NCBI GenBank assembly: GCA_024697225.1
Contig: JAILGA010000126.1
Span: forward strand, 1-33,755
Length of the DNA stretch: 33,755 nucleotides
Origin: Lachnospiraceae bacterium
GTDB lineage: Bacteria > Bacillota > Clostridia > Lachnospirales > Lachnospiraceae
Direction of reading: 5' to 3'
Below are positions 8,539-18,379 of the stretch, piece after piece (within the stretch, counting starts at the first letter, position 1; each line of letters opens with the position of its first letter). A model generated the notes under the pieces. It saw only the letters and a program-made list of their open reading frames with translations, was not told where the DNA came from and searched no databases. The position numbers were made by a program, and so were the translations under genes.

Positions 8539-9882
8539 TCAGATAAGCTTTTGAAGATCTTCGAAAAAAGCCGGATAACTTATATCCACGCAATCCGCAC
8601 CGTCGATCACGGTCTCTCCTTCAGCGCACAGCGCAGCTGTGGCAAGGCTCATGGCAACCCTGTGATCCGAGTGCGAATCCACGGCTGCACCGTGAAGTTT
8701 TTCTACACCGTCTATGATAAAGCCGTCAGGTGTTCCCTGTATGCGAGCACCCATCTTTGAGAGCTCCGCGGTCATCGCCTCAATTCTGTCGCTCTCCTTG
8801 ACCCTGAGTTCCCGCGCGTCTTTTATGATTGTTCTTCCAGGCATCACACAGGCCATCGCCGCTATCACCGGCAGTTCGTCTATGAGCGTCGGAATGAGCG
8901 GTGCTCCGATGACAATCTCATTTTGATAATGCTCTCTTATCCTTTCAATCCCCGGATGCGTCACCACTATATCCGCGGATGGCTCAGAGTCTTCCTTTGC
9001 ATTCTCAAAGACAGGATCAGCGCCGATCATTTCCAGTACTTTTATAATGCCGTCTCTCGTCGGATTTATCCCGGTATTTTCCACCGTGACCGACGATCCC
9101 GGTATCATAGCGCCTGCGGCAAGAAAATATGCGGCACTCGAGATATCACCGGGAACCGCGATATTTCCCGGGCTTTTAAGTGTGCATCCCGCACCGATGC
9201 TCACGGTCGCGCTTTTATCCGGTCTTATCACCGTGTCAACACCCACTCCGAAGGCTCTCAGCATCCTTTCGGTGTGATCCCGCGAGAGCGCAGGTTCAGT
9301 AACCGAGACAGGAACACCCGAACAGAGTCCGGCAAGAAGGACACATGATTTGACCTGAGCAGAGGCCACCTTACTGACCCAGCCGGTTCCATGAAGGATG
9401 CTTCCTTTTATCTTTAACGGTGCCAGGCCGTCACCACCGAGGCTCGCTATGTCCGCCCCCATAGCGGAGAGCGGCTCCATAACGCGTTTCATGGGCCTTT
9501 TCATGATAGATGCGTCACCGGTGATCTCGCATTCAAAATCCTGTGCCGCAAGTATACCCGAAAGAAGCCTCATGGTTGTGCCGCTGTTACCCACATCGAG
9601 CGGGTGCCCGGGTTTCTTCAGTCCCTGCGGACCGAGCCCCGAGACAGATATAACGCCGTCATTCTCATCAATATCAACTCCCAGAGCCTTGAAACAGTTT
9701 ATTGTTGATATACAGTCGGCACTCTTAAGGAATCCCGAAATCTTAGTCTCTCCCTCGGAAAGAGCGCCGATCATTATGCTTCTGTGCGATATGGACTTAT
9801 CTCCGGGTACAAAAAGCTTCCCGTGTACACCCCCGGAAGCGGGAGTAATTATCACTTTATTACCGTCGCGCTTCAGTAACAT
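8539..9882 (-). CDS. aroA: 3-phosphoshikimate 1-carboxyvinyltransferase (EPSP synthase)
   Basis: This enzyme transfers the enolpyruvyl group of phosphoenolpyruvate to shikimate-3-phosphate, the sixth step of the shikimate pathway. The 447-residue protein shows the diagnostic VPGDKSISHRSIM near residue 25, GNSGTTMRLLSG, RDHTERML, RVKESDRI and SHSDHRVAMS, all family signatures. The length is typical. The start ATG lies ten bases inside the tyrA reading frame and its ribosome binding site is weak, suggesting translational coupling to tyrA. The pairing with tyrA makes biosynthetic sense. No clear terminator follows; the promoter of the next gene begins about 15 bases after its stop. The call is secure. 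Confidence 0.97.
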   Translation of the reverse strand: MLLKRDGNKVIITPASGGVHGKLFVPGDKSISHRSIMIGALSEGETKISGFLKSADCISTINCFKALGVDIDENDGVISVSGLGPQGLKKPGHPLDVGNSGTTMRLLSGILAAQDFECEITGDASIMKRPMKRVMEPLSAMGADIASLGGDGLAPLKIKGSILHGTGWVSKVASAQVKSCVLLAGLCSGVPVSVTEPALSRDHTERMLRAFGVGVDTVIRPDKSATVSIGAGCTLKSPGNIAVPGDISSAAYFLAAGAMIPGSSVTVENTGINPTRDGIIKVLEMIGADPVFENAKEDSEPSADIVVTHPGIERIREHYQNEIVIGAPLIPTLIDELPVIAAMACVMPGRTIIKDARELRVKESDRIEAMTAELSKMGARIQGTPDGFIIDGVEKLHGAAVDSHSDHRVAMSLATAALCAEGETVIDGADCVDISYPAFFEDLQKLI

Positions 9883-10979
9883 ATCACATACCCGTGCAGT
9901 GCCAGTATATTTTTGGCGGCTTCCATGTCCTCCCCGGACCAGAACTCGATCTTCAGGGCACCGCGTTCAATCTCTCTGTTGTGAGTGATGCCGATATTTT
10001 TGATATTCAGACTGTGAACTGCAAGCATCGTGGAAACTGAGGCTATAACACCCGGTTCATCGGCGATGTCGATACTGAGCGCATAGTTGCGCTTGATCGG
10101 GCCGCTCGAGGCGTCGATGAACGACTCCCTGTATTCCCGTGCCCCGGAAAAGAAATCCTTTATATCCTCCGAAGAATGCTCGTCAATTATCCGTTTGATA
10201 TCGGAGAGCGCGTCGATATATTTCTGAAGCAGCTCCGTTATATTACCGGCGTTTGTCATGCAGATCTGTTGCCACATCTCCGGAGATGATGACGCGATGC
10301 GGGTGATATCCTTAAAGCCGCCCGCTGCGATGGTTTTCATCATCTGCTCAGGGTTGTCCGAATCTCTCACCAGACGCACCAGAGAGGCAGCTATCACGTG
10401 GGGAACATGTGAAACTGCGGCGACCACCCTGTCGTGCTCTCTGTAATCCATCCTGATGGGCAGGGCGCCCAGATCACCGGCGAGATCGACCATCGCCTGA
10501 ACCTTTTCGGGATCGGCTTTATCAGAGGAAGTTATCACATAATAGGCATTCTCGAGCAGATAGTCCTTGGAAGCGAGATAGCCCGTCCGCTCGCTTCCAG
10601 CCATCGGATGTCCGCCGACGAATCTGTCCTCCACGCCAAGGCGCGACGCTTCTTCATGGATCCCGGTCTTGACGCTTCCTATATCGCTTATTATCACATT
10701 TTCATTCAAAACGGGAAGTATTGCCCTCAGATTCTCGCAATTAGACTCGACGGGCGCACACAAAAGCACGATATCCGCGTCATGCAGCTCGGGAGCCTGC
10801 AGCGAAGAGAGCGCATAGTTAAGCACACCGTCCGCGATGGCGGTATTCACCTTTTCAATATGCGGATTCCATGCATAAAGCAGATACTCCGGATGCTTTT
10901 TCCTGAGTGCTTTGGCTATCGATCCGCCGATGAGGCCGAAGCCTATGAATGCTATTGTCTTTGACACCGATCCTGCCAT
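9873..10979 (-). CDS. tyrA: Prephenate dehydrogenase with C-terminal ACT domain
   Basis: This enzyme oxidatively decarboxylates prephenate to 4-hydroxyphenylpyruvate for tyrosine synthesis, using NAD(P). The N-terminus has the Rossmann motif GFGLIGGS (13-20), and the catalytic region shows GGHPMAGSERTG with H124. The last part, from about residue 297 (SIDIADEPGVIASVS), is an ACT domain, which in this family usually gives feedback inhibition by tyrosine. The length of 368 residues fits the Gram-positive TyrA-ACT type. The ATG at 10979 follows GAGG by about ten bases and is 12 bases after the upstream stop. It overlaps aroA at its 3' end, so the two aromatic genes should be made together. Confident call. 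Confidence 0.95.
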   Translation of the reverse strand: MAGSVSKTIAFIGFGLIGGSIAKALRKKHPEYLLYAWNPHIEKVNTAIADGVLNYALSSLQAPELHDADIVLLCAPVESNCENLRAILPVLNENVIISDIGSVKTGIHEEASRLGVEDRFVGGHPMAGSERTGYLASKDYLLENAYYVITSSDKADPEKVQAMVDLAGDLGALPIRMDYREHDRVVAAVSHVPHVIAASLVRLVRDSDNPEQMMKTIAAGGFKDITRIASSSPEMWQQICMTNAGNITELLQKYIDALSDIKRIIDEHSSEDIKDFFSGAREYRESFIDASSGPIKRNYALSIDIADEPGVIASVSTMLAVHSLNIKNIGITHNREIERGALKIEFWSGEDMEAAKNILALHGYVICY

Positions 10980-10991
10980 TTGCAGCTGTCC

Positions 10992-12176
10992 TCAGTCCTC
11001 CCGAAACAGGTCTCTTGTGTAGACCTTGTCTGCGACATCTTCAAGTTCGGAGCTCATCCTGTTGGCCAGTATAAGGTTGCACTCGGACTTGAATCTGTTC
11101 AGATCTTTTTCCACACGCGAATTGTAGAAAAATTCCTCTTTGAGCACCGGCTCATATACGACAACTTCAATGCCCTTTGCCTTTATGCGCTTCATCACGC
11201 CCTGTATCGACGACTGCCTGAAATTGTCACTCCCGGCTTTCATCGTGAGACGGTATACTCCGACAAGCTTCGGATTTTTCTCGATTATCCTGTCCGCAAT
11301 GAAATCCTTTCTTGTGCGGTTTGCGTCAACAATGGCAGTGATCAGGTTGTTCGGAACCTGATCATAGTTGGCCAGAAGCTGCTTTGTGTCCTTGGGCAGA
11401 CAGTAGCCGCCGTATCCGAAAGAAGGATTGTTATACTGATCACCGATCCTCGGATCCAGACAGACGCCTTTGATTATGGACTTTGTATCCAGCCCCCTGA
11501 CCTCGGCATATGTGTCAAGTTCATTAAAGAACGACACTCGAAGCGCCAGATAGGTGTTGGCAAAAAGCTTCACGCTCTCTGCCTCCATTGTATCCATGTA
11601 AAGAACCGGGACATCACTATCAAGCGCACCCTCCATCAGCAGTCCTGCAAAAGCCCCAGCCTTCTTTCTTGATGCCTCACTGTTTCTGTTGTAGCCGACT
11701 ATTATCCTTGAGGGGTGAAGATTGTCATAAAGCGCTCTTCCCTCCCGCAGAAATTCGGGAGAAAAGAGTATGTTGTCCGTACCGAATCTCTCTGTCATCT
11801 CACGGCAGAAGCCCACAGGGATCGTGGATTTGATGACAAGATAAGCGGCGGGATTTACAGAACGTACCAGTTCTATCACAGCCTCGACAGAAGACGTGTC
11901 AAAGTAATTCTTCTTTTCATCATAATTGGTCGGTGTGGATATGATCACAAAATCAGCGTCTTTGTACGCCGAAGCACCGTCAGTCGTAGCCCTGAGGTTC
12001 AGTTCGTGGTTTGAGAGGTACTCCTCGATCTCCCTGTCGACTATGGGCGATCTTCTGTCATTTATCATATCAACCTTTGCGGGTACCACATCCACAGCTG
12101 TGACTTCATTATGTTGCGAAAGAAGTACCGACATCGAAAGTCCCACATATCCTGTTCCGGCAACTGCGATCTTCAT
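10992..12176 (-). CDS. ugd: UDP-glucose 6-dehydrogenase
   Basis: The protein (394 residues) belongs to the UDP-glucose/GDP-mannose dehydrogenase family, which oxidises a nucleotide sugar twice to the uronic acid. It has the NAD-binding GTGYVGLSM near the N-terminus, STPTNYD (80-86), the substrate segment [15 protein letters not shown] with K203, and the catalytic Cys C259 in [14 protein letters not shown]. The length and the short C-terminal domain match bacterial Ugd, so UDP-glucuronate for a capsule or exopolysaccharide is the probable product. No glycosyltransferase genes are nearby, so its placement between queA and tyrA does not explain its use. UDP-mannosaminuronate or related dehydrogenases are the alternative, but the YCLPKD pattern favours Ugd. 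Confidence 0.92.
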   Translation of the reverse strand: MKIAVAGTGYVGLSMSVLLSQHNEVTAVDVVPAKVDMINDRRSPIVDREIEEYLSNHELNLRATTDGASAYKDADFVIISTPTNYDEKKNYFDTSSVEAVIELVRSVNPAAYLVIKSTIPVGFCREMTERFGTDNILFSPEFLREGRALYDNLHPSRIIVGYNRNSEASRKKAGAFAGLLMEGALDSDVPVLYMDTMEAESVKLFANTYLALRVSFFNELDTYAEVRGLDTKSIIKGVCLDPRIGDQYNNPSFGYGGYCLPKDTKQLLANYDQVPNNLITAIVDANRTRKDFIADRIIEKNPKLVGVYRLTMKAGSDNFRQSSIQGVMKRIKAKGIEVVVYEPVLKEEFFYNSRVEKDLNRFKSECNLILANRMSSELEDVADKVYTRDLFRED

Positions 12177-12188
12177 ATGATTCTCCTG

Positions 12189-13292
12189 TTAAATGATAAG
12201 CATGGCATCCCCGAATGAGAAAAACCTGTATCTCTCATCAACGGCCGTACGATATGCCTCAAGCACATTTTCTCTTCCCGCGAATGCCGACACAAGCATT
12301 ATCAGCGTCGAGCCGGGAAGATGAAAATTGGTGATAAGTCCGTCCACAGCCTTAAACCGGTATCCGGGGTAGATGAATATGTCCGTGTCGGCCTTTCCGC
12401 TCTTAACCTTGCCGTCATCCGAAGAAAGTGTCTCAAGAGTTCTTACGGATGTGGTCCCGACACAGATGATCCTGCCGCCCGCGGCTCTGGCTGAATTTAT
12501 TTCATCGGCGGCTCCAGCGGATATCTCGCAATACTCAGTGTGCATGTGGTGTTCCAGGATGTTCTCCGTCTTGACCGGTCTGAAGGTTCCAAGTCCCACA
12601 TGAAGCGTCACAAAAACTGTTCTGACCCCGGCCCCGCGTATCTCATTAAGAAGAGCATCCGTAAAATGCAGTCCTGCCGTGGGAGCCGCCGCTGAACCGG
12701 TATTCTTCGCATATACGGTCTGATATCTGTCCCTGTTTTCCCTTGGGAGCCTGTGGGTGATATACGGCGGAAGAGGCATCTCCCCAAGCCTGTCGAGCAC
12801 TTCTTCCCATATGCCGTCAAAGAAAAACCTCACTATGCGGTTTCCATCATCAGTAACACTGACTATCCGGGCTTTTAGCGGTGCGGCATCAGCAGTTTCG
12901 GCTCCGAATAGCACATCTGCCCCGGGTCTTAACTTCCTGCCCGGTTTCACAAGGCATTCCCACACGAGACTGTTCATACCTCCCGCGTGTTCATCATCAG
13001 GAGCCGCCTCATCTGCAAGTCTCTTTAACAGCAGTATCTCTACGTTTCCGCCGGTGCCTTCCCTGACTCCCATGAGCCTTGCGGGAATGACCCTCGTATC
13101 ATTCAGCACCAGACAATCGCCGGGTCTCAGATACTCCTTCACGTCACGGAAGATCCGGTGTGAAAGTTCTCCTGTCTTCCTGTCCATAACAAGGAGTCTG
13201 GAAGCTGATCTGTCCTCTATCGGATCCTGTGCGATCAACTCCTGCGGCAGCTCGTATAAATAATCCGAGACGCTGTAGCCTTCCTGCGACAT
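12189..13292 (-). CDS. queA: tRNA preQ1 S-adenosylmethionine ribosyltransferase-isomerase
   Basis: QueA transfers the ribosyl part of S-adenosylmethionine to preQ1 at tRNA position 34, giving epoxyqueuosine. The sequence shows the family signatures: [14 protein letters not shown] at the start, [21 protein letters not shown], the PTAGLHFT segment, [10 protein letters not shown] and [18 protein letters not shown]. The 367 residues are slightly longer than usual because of an insertion after residue 90. It starts six bases after the aminopeptidase stop, and 12 bases separate it from ugd. The ribosome binding site is weak, so coupling to the upstream gene is likely. No tgt or other queuosine gene is in the window. 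Confidence 0.96.
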   Translation of the reverse strand: MSQEGYSVSDYLYELPQELIAQDPIEDRSASRLLVMDRKTGELSHRIFRDVKEYLRPGDCLVLNDTRVIPARLMGVREGTGGNVEILLLKRLADEAAPDDEHAGGMNSLVWECLVKPGRKLRPGADVLFGAETADAAPLKARIVSVTDDGNRIVRFFFDGIWEEVLDRLGEMPLPPYITHRLPRENRDRYQTVYAKNTGSAAAPTAGLHFTDALLNEIRGAGVRTVFVTLHVGLGTFRPVKTENILEHHMHTEYCEISAGAADEINSARAAGGRIICVGTTSVRTLETLSSDDGKVKSGKADTDIFIYPGYRFKAVDGLITNFHLPGSTLIMLVSAFAGRENVLEAYRTAVDERYRFFSFGDAMLII

Positions 13293-13298
13293 GCCGGA

Positions 13299-14801
13299 TC
13301 AGATATTCCTCAAAGATGCTTTCGAAAGGAACGCGCAGTAGCCTCTGTATGATTCGTAAACATCGGCCTTGCTCGTTGCCTCCCATGGCGCGTGCATATT
13401 GAGTACCGACACTCCCGAATCGATAACGTTCATTCCGTAGAGCGCAAGGATGTATGCGATGGTTCCGCCTCCGCCCACATCGACCTTTCCAAGTTCGGCT
13501 GTGTGATAGACAACTCCCGCTTCATCAAATATCTCTCTCAGATGAGCCAGATATTCAGCGTTGGCGTCATTTGAGCCGGACTTGCCTCTCGCCCCGGTAA
13601 ACTTCGATATGGCCATTCCGCCTCCAAGGAAGGATGCGTTCTTCTTTTCAAAAGCAGATGCAAACTGCGGATCGTATGCGGCATTGACGTCGGATGAGAG
13701 CATGCAGGAATTTGCGAGGCAGCGCCTGAGTGCAAGTTCGCTGTATGTCCCCGTAAGATTCATCACCTCTGCGAGCATATTCTCAAAGAAACGCGATCTC
13801 ATGCCGGTCGCACCCACGCTCCCTATCTCCTCCTTGTCAACAAGAAGGCAGCAGGCTGTCCTTGTGATATCCGCGGTGTCAACCATGGCCATCAGCGAGG
13901 GATAGGCACAGACCCTGTCGTCCTGTCCGTAGGCAAGTATCATGGATCTGTCAAGGCCCGCATCCCTTGCCCTGCCGGCAGGCACAATTTCTATCTCTGC
14001 TGAGATGAAATCATCCTCTTCAACGCCGTAATTATCCTTGAGGATGGCGAGGATGCCCTTTCTGACGGCTCCGCCAAGCTTTTTGCCGTTCTCGCCCTCA
14101 AGTTTTTCTACATCCAGCGCATATCTCTGACCATCGGTAAGCTTTGCCCTTGCGGCGTTCTTTTCCTTAGCCCGGGCGCTCCCGCTGTCGATGATGAGAG
14201 GCCTGTTGCCGATCACGAGATCGAGTGCCTCACCCTCTATCACCTTGGAAGCCTTTTTCTCCATCTGATCCTGTGCGAGATGGATCAGCAGATCCGAGAT
14301 AAAGAATACCGGATCGTCGGGATCCTCGCCGATATTCAGGCAGACCGTGGTCTGGTCCTTTTTGACTATGACGCCGTGAATGGCAAGAGGCATCGCGACA
14401 TACTGATACTTCTTGATACCGCCGTAATAATGGGTATCCAGATATGCGATCCCGTTATCCTCATAGAGAGGATTCTGCTTGACATCGGTCCTTGGGCTGT
14501 CTATATGTGCGCCGAGGATATTGATGCCATTCTCCATCGGTTCGTCACCTATGCGGAACATGGCTACCGTCTTGTTCATCCAGACGCAATATACCTTGTC
14601 GCCCTTTTTGAGCTTTTTTCTACCGCCGATGAGACTCCTGATGTCTATGAAGCCGGCCTTTTCGGCCCGGGCTATTATGGCATCGACTGCCTCCCTCTCG
14701 GTCTTGGCATCATCGAGAAAAGCCTTATATCCGTCACAGAATTTCATGGCCTCTCTGGCTGTTTTGTCACTCCACGTTTCCCACACATTTCTTCTGTTCA
14801 T
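13299..14801 (-). CDS. M18 family zinc aminopeptidase
   Basis: The 500-residue protein matches the M18 (aspartyl aminopeptidase) family of dinuclear zinc peptidases. Visible metal-site segments are GAHIDSPR (H99, D101), DKEEIGSVG, GQDDRVCAYPS and the C-terminal SVLNMHAPWEATSKADVYE. These cytoplasmic enzymes release N-terminal residues from peptides and usually form large dodecamers. The length agrees with the clostridial branch. ATG at 14801 follows GAGAGG with a seven-base spacer. It lies 32 bases after pheT and 6 bases before queA, so it is probably part of the pheST transcript. Substrate preference cannot be read from the sequence. Confidence 0.94.
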   Translation of the reverse strand: MNRRNVWETWSDKTAREAMKFCDGYKAFLDDAKTEREAVDAIIARAEKAGFIDIRSLIGGRKKLKKGDKVYCVWMNKTVAMFRIGDEPMENGINILGAHIDSPRTDVKQNPLYEDNGIAYLDTHYYGGIKKYQYVAMPLAIHGVIVKKDQTTVCLNIGEDPDDPVFFISDLLIHLAQDQMEKKASKVIEGEALDLVIGNRPLIIDSGSARAKEKNAARAKLTDGQRYALDVEKLEGENGKKLGGAVRKGILAILKDNYGVEEDDFISAEIEIVPAGRARDAGLDRSMILAYGQDDRVCAYPSLMAMVDTADITRTACCLLVDKEEIGSVGATGMRSRFFENMLAEVMNLTGTYSELALRRCLANSCMLSSDVNAAYDPQFASAFEKKNASFLGGGMAISKFTGARGKSGSNDANAEYLAHLREIFDEAGVVYHTAELGKVDVGGGGTIAYILALYGMNVIDSGVSVLNMHAPWEATSKADVYESYRGYCAFLSKASLRNI

Positions 14802-14833
14802 GTTTTTTCCTCTCCAAATGTCATTCTGTTATG

Positions 14834-17266
14834 TCAGCTTCTGAGCTCGATATTCATGCCGGAAAGTCCGTTCAGGATCTTCTTCATGGTGCCCTGTACC
14901 TCGTCGTCCGAGAGGGTTTTTTCCTTATTTCTGAAGCTCAGGCTGTATGCCATTGACTTAAAGCCTTCGCCTATCTGTTCGCCCTCATAGATATCAAAGA
15001 GTTTGAGGCTCTCGAGCGTCTTGCCGCCTCTCTGGCGGATCATCTTTTCGATATCACCCGCCGGAATGCCGGAAGGCACCACCATGCTGATATCCCTTGT
15101 CACAGCAGGGAACTTTGCGATACCGGTATATTTGTGCTCAAATCCCGCCTTGTCATACAGTACCGGAAGATCAAGAACCGCCAGATATGCTCTTGTCTTG
15201 ATGCCGTAATCCGCGGCGACCGCAGGATGGAGTTCTCCGAAAAAGCCCGCCTTTTCCTTGCCGATACAGATCACTGCCTGTCTGCCGGGATGGAGATAAG
15301 GCACCATATCCTCTTCGCCCGGTTTGTCGATCACGGATCCGGAGAGGAGCGAAACACTCTCAAGCAGTTCCTCCACGACACCTTTCATATCAAAGAAATC
15401 GCCGCCGCCATAGAACGCCAGCGTCATCTGCATGCGCTCGTCGGGAAGCTCAGTGAGGGGAAGCGACTTTGCGATATATACATTTCCCATCTCAAAGAGT
15501 CTTACATCCTTGTTCCTGCGGTTGAAATTAAGCGCAAGACCCGTGAGAATGCCGTTGACGGAGAGGGTTCTCATGATGGAGAAATCCTCTCCCAGAGGAT
15601 TGGATATCGTTATGGCATTTCTTGCCGGATCCCCCTCCGGAATGCGCAGTCTGTCAAATACCTTGGGTGACTCAAAGGAATAGCAGAATGCCTGGGAGAA
15701 GCCCTGGAATCTCGCAGTCTCACGCAGTTCCTTCTCAACGCGGAGTTTCCATGAGAGTCCGCCCACAGTCGCGCTGTTCTTCGGAAGCGTGACAGGAATC
15801 CTGTCATAACCGTAGAATCTTGCGATCTCTTCCGCGATATCACACATCTCATTCAGATCCTGTCTGAAGCTCGGCACGATGACTTCGTCAGTGGCTTCAT
15901 CAACGGGAACTTCTTCCCTCTTTAGGATCTCGATCATCTGAGCCCTGTCTATTGATGTCCCGATAAGAGCATTTATCCTTTCGGGCTCGAGTTTGATCCT
16001 CTTTTGAGCAGGCAGCGGCGCGCCGGCCTCCACCATGCCCGCGGCAACCTTTCCGCAGCCAAGTTCCTCAACGAGTGCGCATGCCCTGTTTATCGCAGCC
16101 TCCGCGTTTGCGGGATCGAGTCCCTTCTCAAAGAAGCCTGAAGCATCGGTTCTAAGTCCGATACGCTTTGCGGATTTCCTGATATTGGGTCCGTTAAAGG
16201 TGGCCGCCTCAAACAGGACAGTTTTTACATCATCGGTGATCATGGAATTCTCACCGCCCATGATGCCCGCGATGCCAATTTCCTTTTCCGCGTCACAGAT
16301 CATGAGCACATCGTGATCCATCACCCGCTCCTCGCCGTCGAGGGTCGTGAACTTATCGCCGTCTGCGGCGCGGCGCACGACGATCTTATTACCCGAAACA
16401 GTCTCCAGATCAAAAGCGTGCATGGGCTGACCATACTCAAGCATCACGTAGTTGGTGATATCGACCAGATTATTTATGGGCCTTATGCCGCAGGAACGCA
16501 GTCTGTCGCGGAGCCACTTGGGGCTCTGTTCGATCTTGATATCCGTGCAGATCCTTGCACAGTAACGCGTGCACAGATCCGGATCCTTCACCTCCACGCT
16601 GATGAGATCTGAAGTTTTCACATCGGTCTCGGTGAACTTTACCTCGGGTTTGACAAAGGGGAGCTTAAATGTAGCTGCCGCCTCTCTTGCGATCCCCAGT
16701 ATGCTGTAGCAGTCCACGCGGTTTGAGGTTATCTCGAATTCAAACAGGGCATCCCTGAGTCCCATTGCTTCAAGAGCATCGGATCCGATCTCCGGGAGCG
16801 GATCGCTGAAAATATGAATACCTTCCGGATTTGATTCGGGCCACAGATTCTTGTCGCAACCGAGCTCTTCTATCGAGCACATCATTCCGTTTGAATCTAT
16901 ACCCCTGAGCTTACCGGCTTTAATCGGTATCCCGTTTTCGGGGAGCGGTCCGCCGTCGTGTCCGCCCGCAACCTTACCACCTGCAAGAACCACAGGGATC
17001 ACGGCACCTTCAAAGAGGTTTGTTGCACCCGTGACTATCTGTATGGTCTCACTGCCTATATCGACCTGGCACACGACGAGCTTATTGGCATCGGGATGAG
17101 GCTTTATCTCCTTAACCTGTCCGACGACTATCTTCTCCAGGTTTTTATCAAGTCTGCTCCAGGTTTCACCCTTTGTGCCCGAGAGAGTCAGCGCGTCAAA
17201 AAGCTCCTGATCCGTACAGGAAAGATCGGGAACGTATGCTTTTAACCATGAATAACTAGCGTTCAT
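14834..17266 (-). CDS. pheT: Phenylalanine-tRNA ligase beta subunit
   Basis: PheT pairs with PheS as an alpha2-beta2 enzyme that charges tRNA-Phe. The 810 residues show the normal bacterial order: N-terminal segment, an OB-fold tRNA-binding domain (about 39-150, with PHPDANKLVVCQVDIG), the B3/B4 editing domain, B5, the catalytic-like core, and the C-terminal anticodon-binding FDX-ACB domain (KFPAVTRDISMVV onward). The start MNASYSWLKAYVPDL follows GGAGG by six bases, 14 bases after the pheS stop. Transcribed from the promoter before pheS. Confidence 0.97.
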   Translation of the reverse strand: MNASYSWLKAYVPDLSCTDQELFDALTLSGTKGETWSRLDKNLEKIVVGQVKEIKPHPDANKLVVCQVDIGSETIQIVTGATNLFEGAVIPVVLAGGKVAGGHDGGPLPENGIPIKAGKLRGIDSNGMMCSIEELGCDKNLWPESNPEGIHIFSDPLPEIGSDALEAMGLRDALFEFEITSNRVDCYSILGIAREAAATFKLPFVKPEVKFTETDVKTSDLISVEVKDPDLCTRYCARICTDIKIEQSPKWLRDRLRSCGIRPINNLVDITNYVMLEYGQPMHAFDLETVSGNKIVVRRAADGDKFTTLDGEERVMDHDVLMICDAEKEIGIAGIMGGENSMITDDVKTVLFEAATFNGPNIRKSAKRIGLRTDASGFFEKGLDPANAEAAINRACALVEELGCGKVAAGMVEAGAPLPAQKRIKLEPERINALIGTSIDRAQMIEILKREEVPVDEATDEVIVPSFRQDLNEMCDIAEEIARFYGYDRIPVTLPKNSATVGGLSWKLRVEKELRETARFQGFSQAFCYSFESPKVFDRLRIPEGDPARNAITISNPLGEDFSIMRTLSVNGILTGLALNFNRRNKDVRLFEMGNVYIAKSLPLTELPDERMQMTLAFYGGGDFFDMKGVVEELLESVSLLSGSVIDKPGEEDMVPYLHPGRQAVICIGKEKAGFFGELHPAVAADYGIKTRAYLAVLDLPVLYDKAGFEHKYTGIAKFPAVTRDISMVVPSGIPAGDIEKMIRQRGGKTLESLKLFDIYEGEQIGEGFKSMAYSLSFRNKEKTLSDDEVQGTMKKILNGLSGMNIELRS

Positions 17267-17280
17267 AAGAAACCTCCGAT

Positions 17281-18303
17281 TCAGAACTGATCAAGAAATC
17301 TGCTGTCGTTTTCATACAGCAGTCTCATATCATCTATCTCATATTTCAGAAGTGCGATACGTTCCAGTCCCACTCCGAATGCAAAACCCGTGTATTCTTT
17401 GCTGTCGATCCCGCTCATTTCGAGCACATGCGGATGCACCATACCGCAGCCGAGGATCTCTATCCAGCCCGATCCCTTGCAGAAACGGCAGCCCTTACCG
17501 CCGCACTTGAAGCACGAGACATCCATTTCTGCCGAGGGCTCCGTAAACGGGAAATGATGAGGTCTGAATTTCGTCTTTGTCTGCTCACCGAAGAGCTTTT
17601 TGGAAAAATCATCAAGCGTACCCTTGAGGTCCGCAAAGGTGATGTTTTTGTCTATCACCAGTCCCTCGACCTGATGGAAGGAAGGCGAATGGGTGGCATC
17701 GACTTCGTCCGCCCTGAACACTCTTCCGGGCGATATCATCTTTATGGGAAGTCTGCCCTTCTCCATCTCGTGTACCTGCGCAGATGAAGTCTGAGTCCTT
17801 AAGAGCAGATCCCCGTTTATGTAGAAGGTGTCCTGCTCATCCTTAGCCGGGTGATCAGCGGGGATATTGAGAGCCTCAAAATTGTAGTAGTCCTTTTCGA
17901 TCTCGGGTCCCTCTACCACCTCATAACCCATTCCTATAAAGATGCGCTCCACCTCTTCGAGCGCTATGGTGTTTGGATGCAGGTGCCCCAGCACGCTTCT
18001 TTTGGACGGCAGTGTGACATCTATGACCTCCGCCCTTAATCTGGCATCCATCACCGCCTGGTCAAAGCGCTTTTTCTTCTCGTCCATTACCCGCTCTATC
18101 TCTTCGCGGGCACTGTTTACGAGCGCACCGATGGCCGGCCTTTCTTCGGGTGACACATCCTTCATGCTCTTTAGAATCGATGTAAGTTCTCCCTTCTTTC
18201 CGAGAACGGCAACGCGGATATCATTGAGACCTTCCGCATCCTCCACCGCCGCTATCTGCTCCAGCGCCTTTTTTCTTATGGCATCAAGTGAATCCTTTAT
18301 CAT
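17281..18303 (-). CDS. pheS: Phenylalanine-tRNA ligase alpha subunit
   Basis: This 340-residue class II synthetase subunit carries the catalytic core. An N-terminal coiled coil (about 1-90) precedes the core with [11 protein letters not shown] (151-161), [11 protein letters not shown], the motif 2 region [20 protein letters not shown] and motif 3 [10 protein letters not shown] (310-319). A CxxCx4CxxC cluster (C264, C267, C272, C275) is inserted before the GCGMVHPHV segment and could hold a metal; such a cluster occurs in several Gram-positive PheS proteins. Its own promoter lies just upstream and the leader is only about 33 bases, too short for a T-box. ATG at 18303 follows GGAGGAAGAAAGG. Confidence 0.97.
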   Translation of the reverse strand: MIKDSLDAIRKKALEQIAAVEDAEGLNDIRVAVLGKKGELTSILKSMKDVSPEERPAIGALVNSAREEIERVMDEKKKRFDQAVMDARLRAEVIDVTLPSKRSVLGHLHPNTIALEEVERIFIGMGYEVVEGPEIEKDYYNFEALNIPADHPAKDEQDTFYINGDLLLRTQTSSAQVHEMEKGRLPIKMISPGRVFRADEVDATHSPSFHQVEGLVIDKNITFADLKGTLDDFSKKLFGEQTKTKFRPHHFPFTEPSAEMDVSCFKCGGKGCRFCKGSGWIEILGCGMVHPHVLEMSGIDSKEYTGFAFGVGLERIALLKYEIDDMRLLYENDSRFLDQF

Positions 18304-18343
18304 CCTTTCTTCCTCCTGATCCCTGTGTCAAAACAACCTTGCT

Positions 18344-18372
18344 ATTATAGCACACAGGCATTATTTGCGCAA
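18344..18372 (-). promoter_or_regulatory. Strong sigma-A promoter with extended -10 for pheST
   Basis: On the minus strand TTGCGC (18367-18372), a 17-base spacer and a perfect TATAAT (18344-18349) preceded by TG one base upstream. It lies between the hisZG stop and pheS and starts a leader of about 33 bases. No terminator for hisZG is seen. Confidence 0.85.
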
Positions 18373-18379
18373 TTATCTT

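Noticed and set aside
8547..8571. Imperfect hairpin at the 3' end of aroA followed by a T run on the minus strand.
   Set aside because: The stem is AT-rich, has bulges and almost no loop, and lies inside the coding end. It is too weak to call a terminator.
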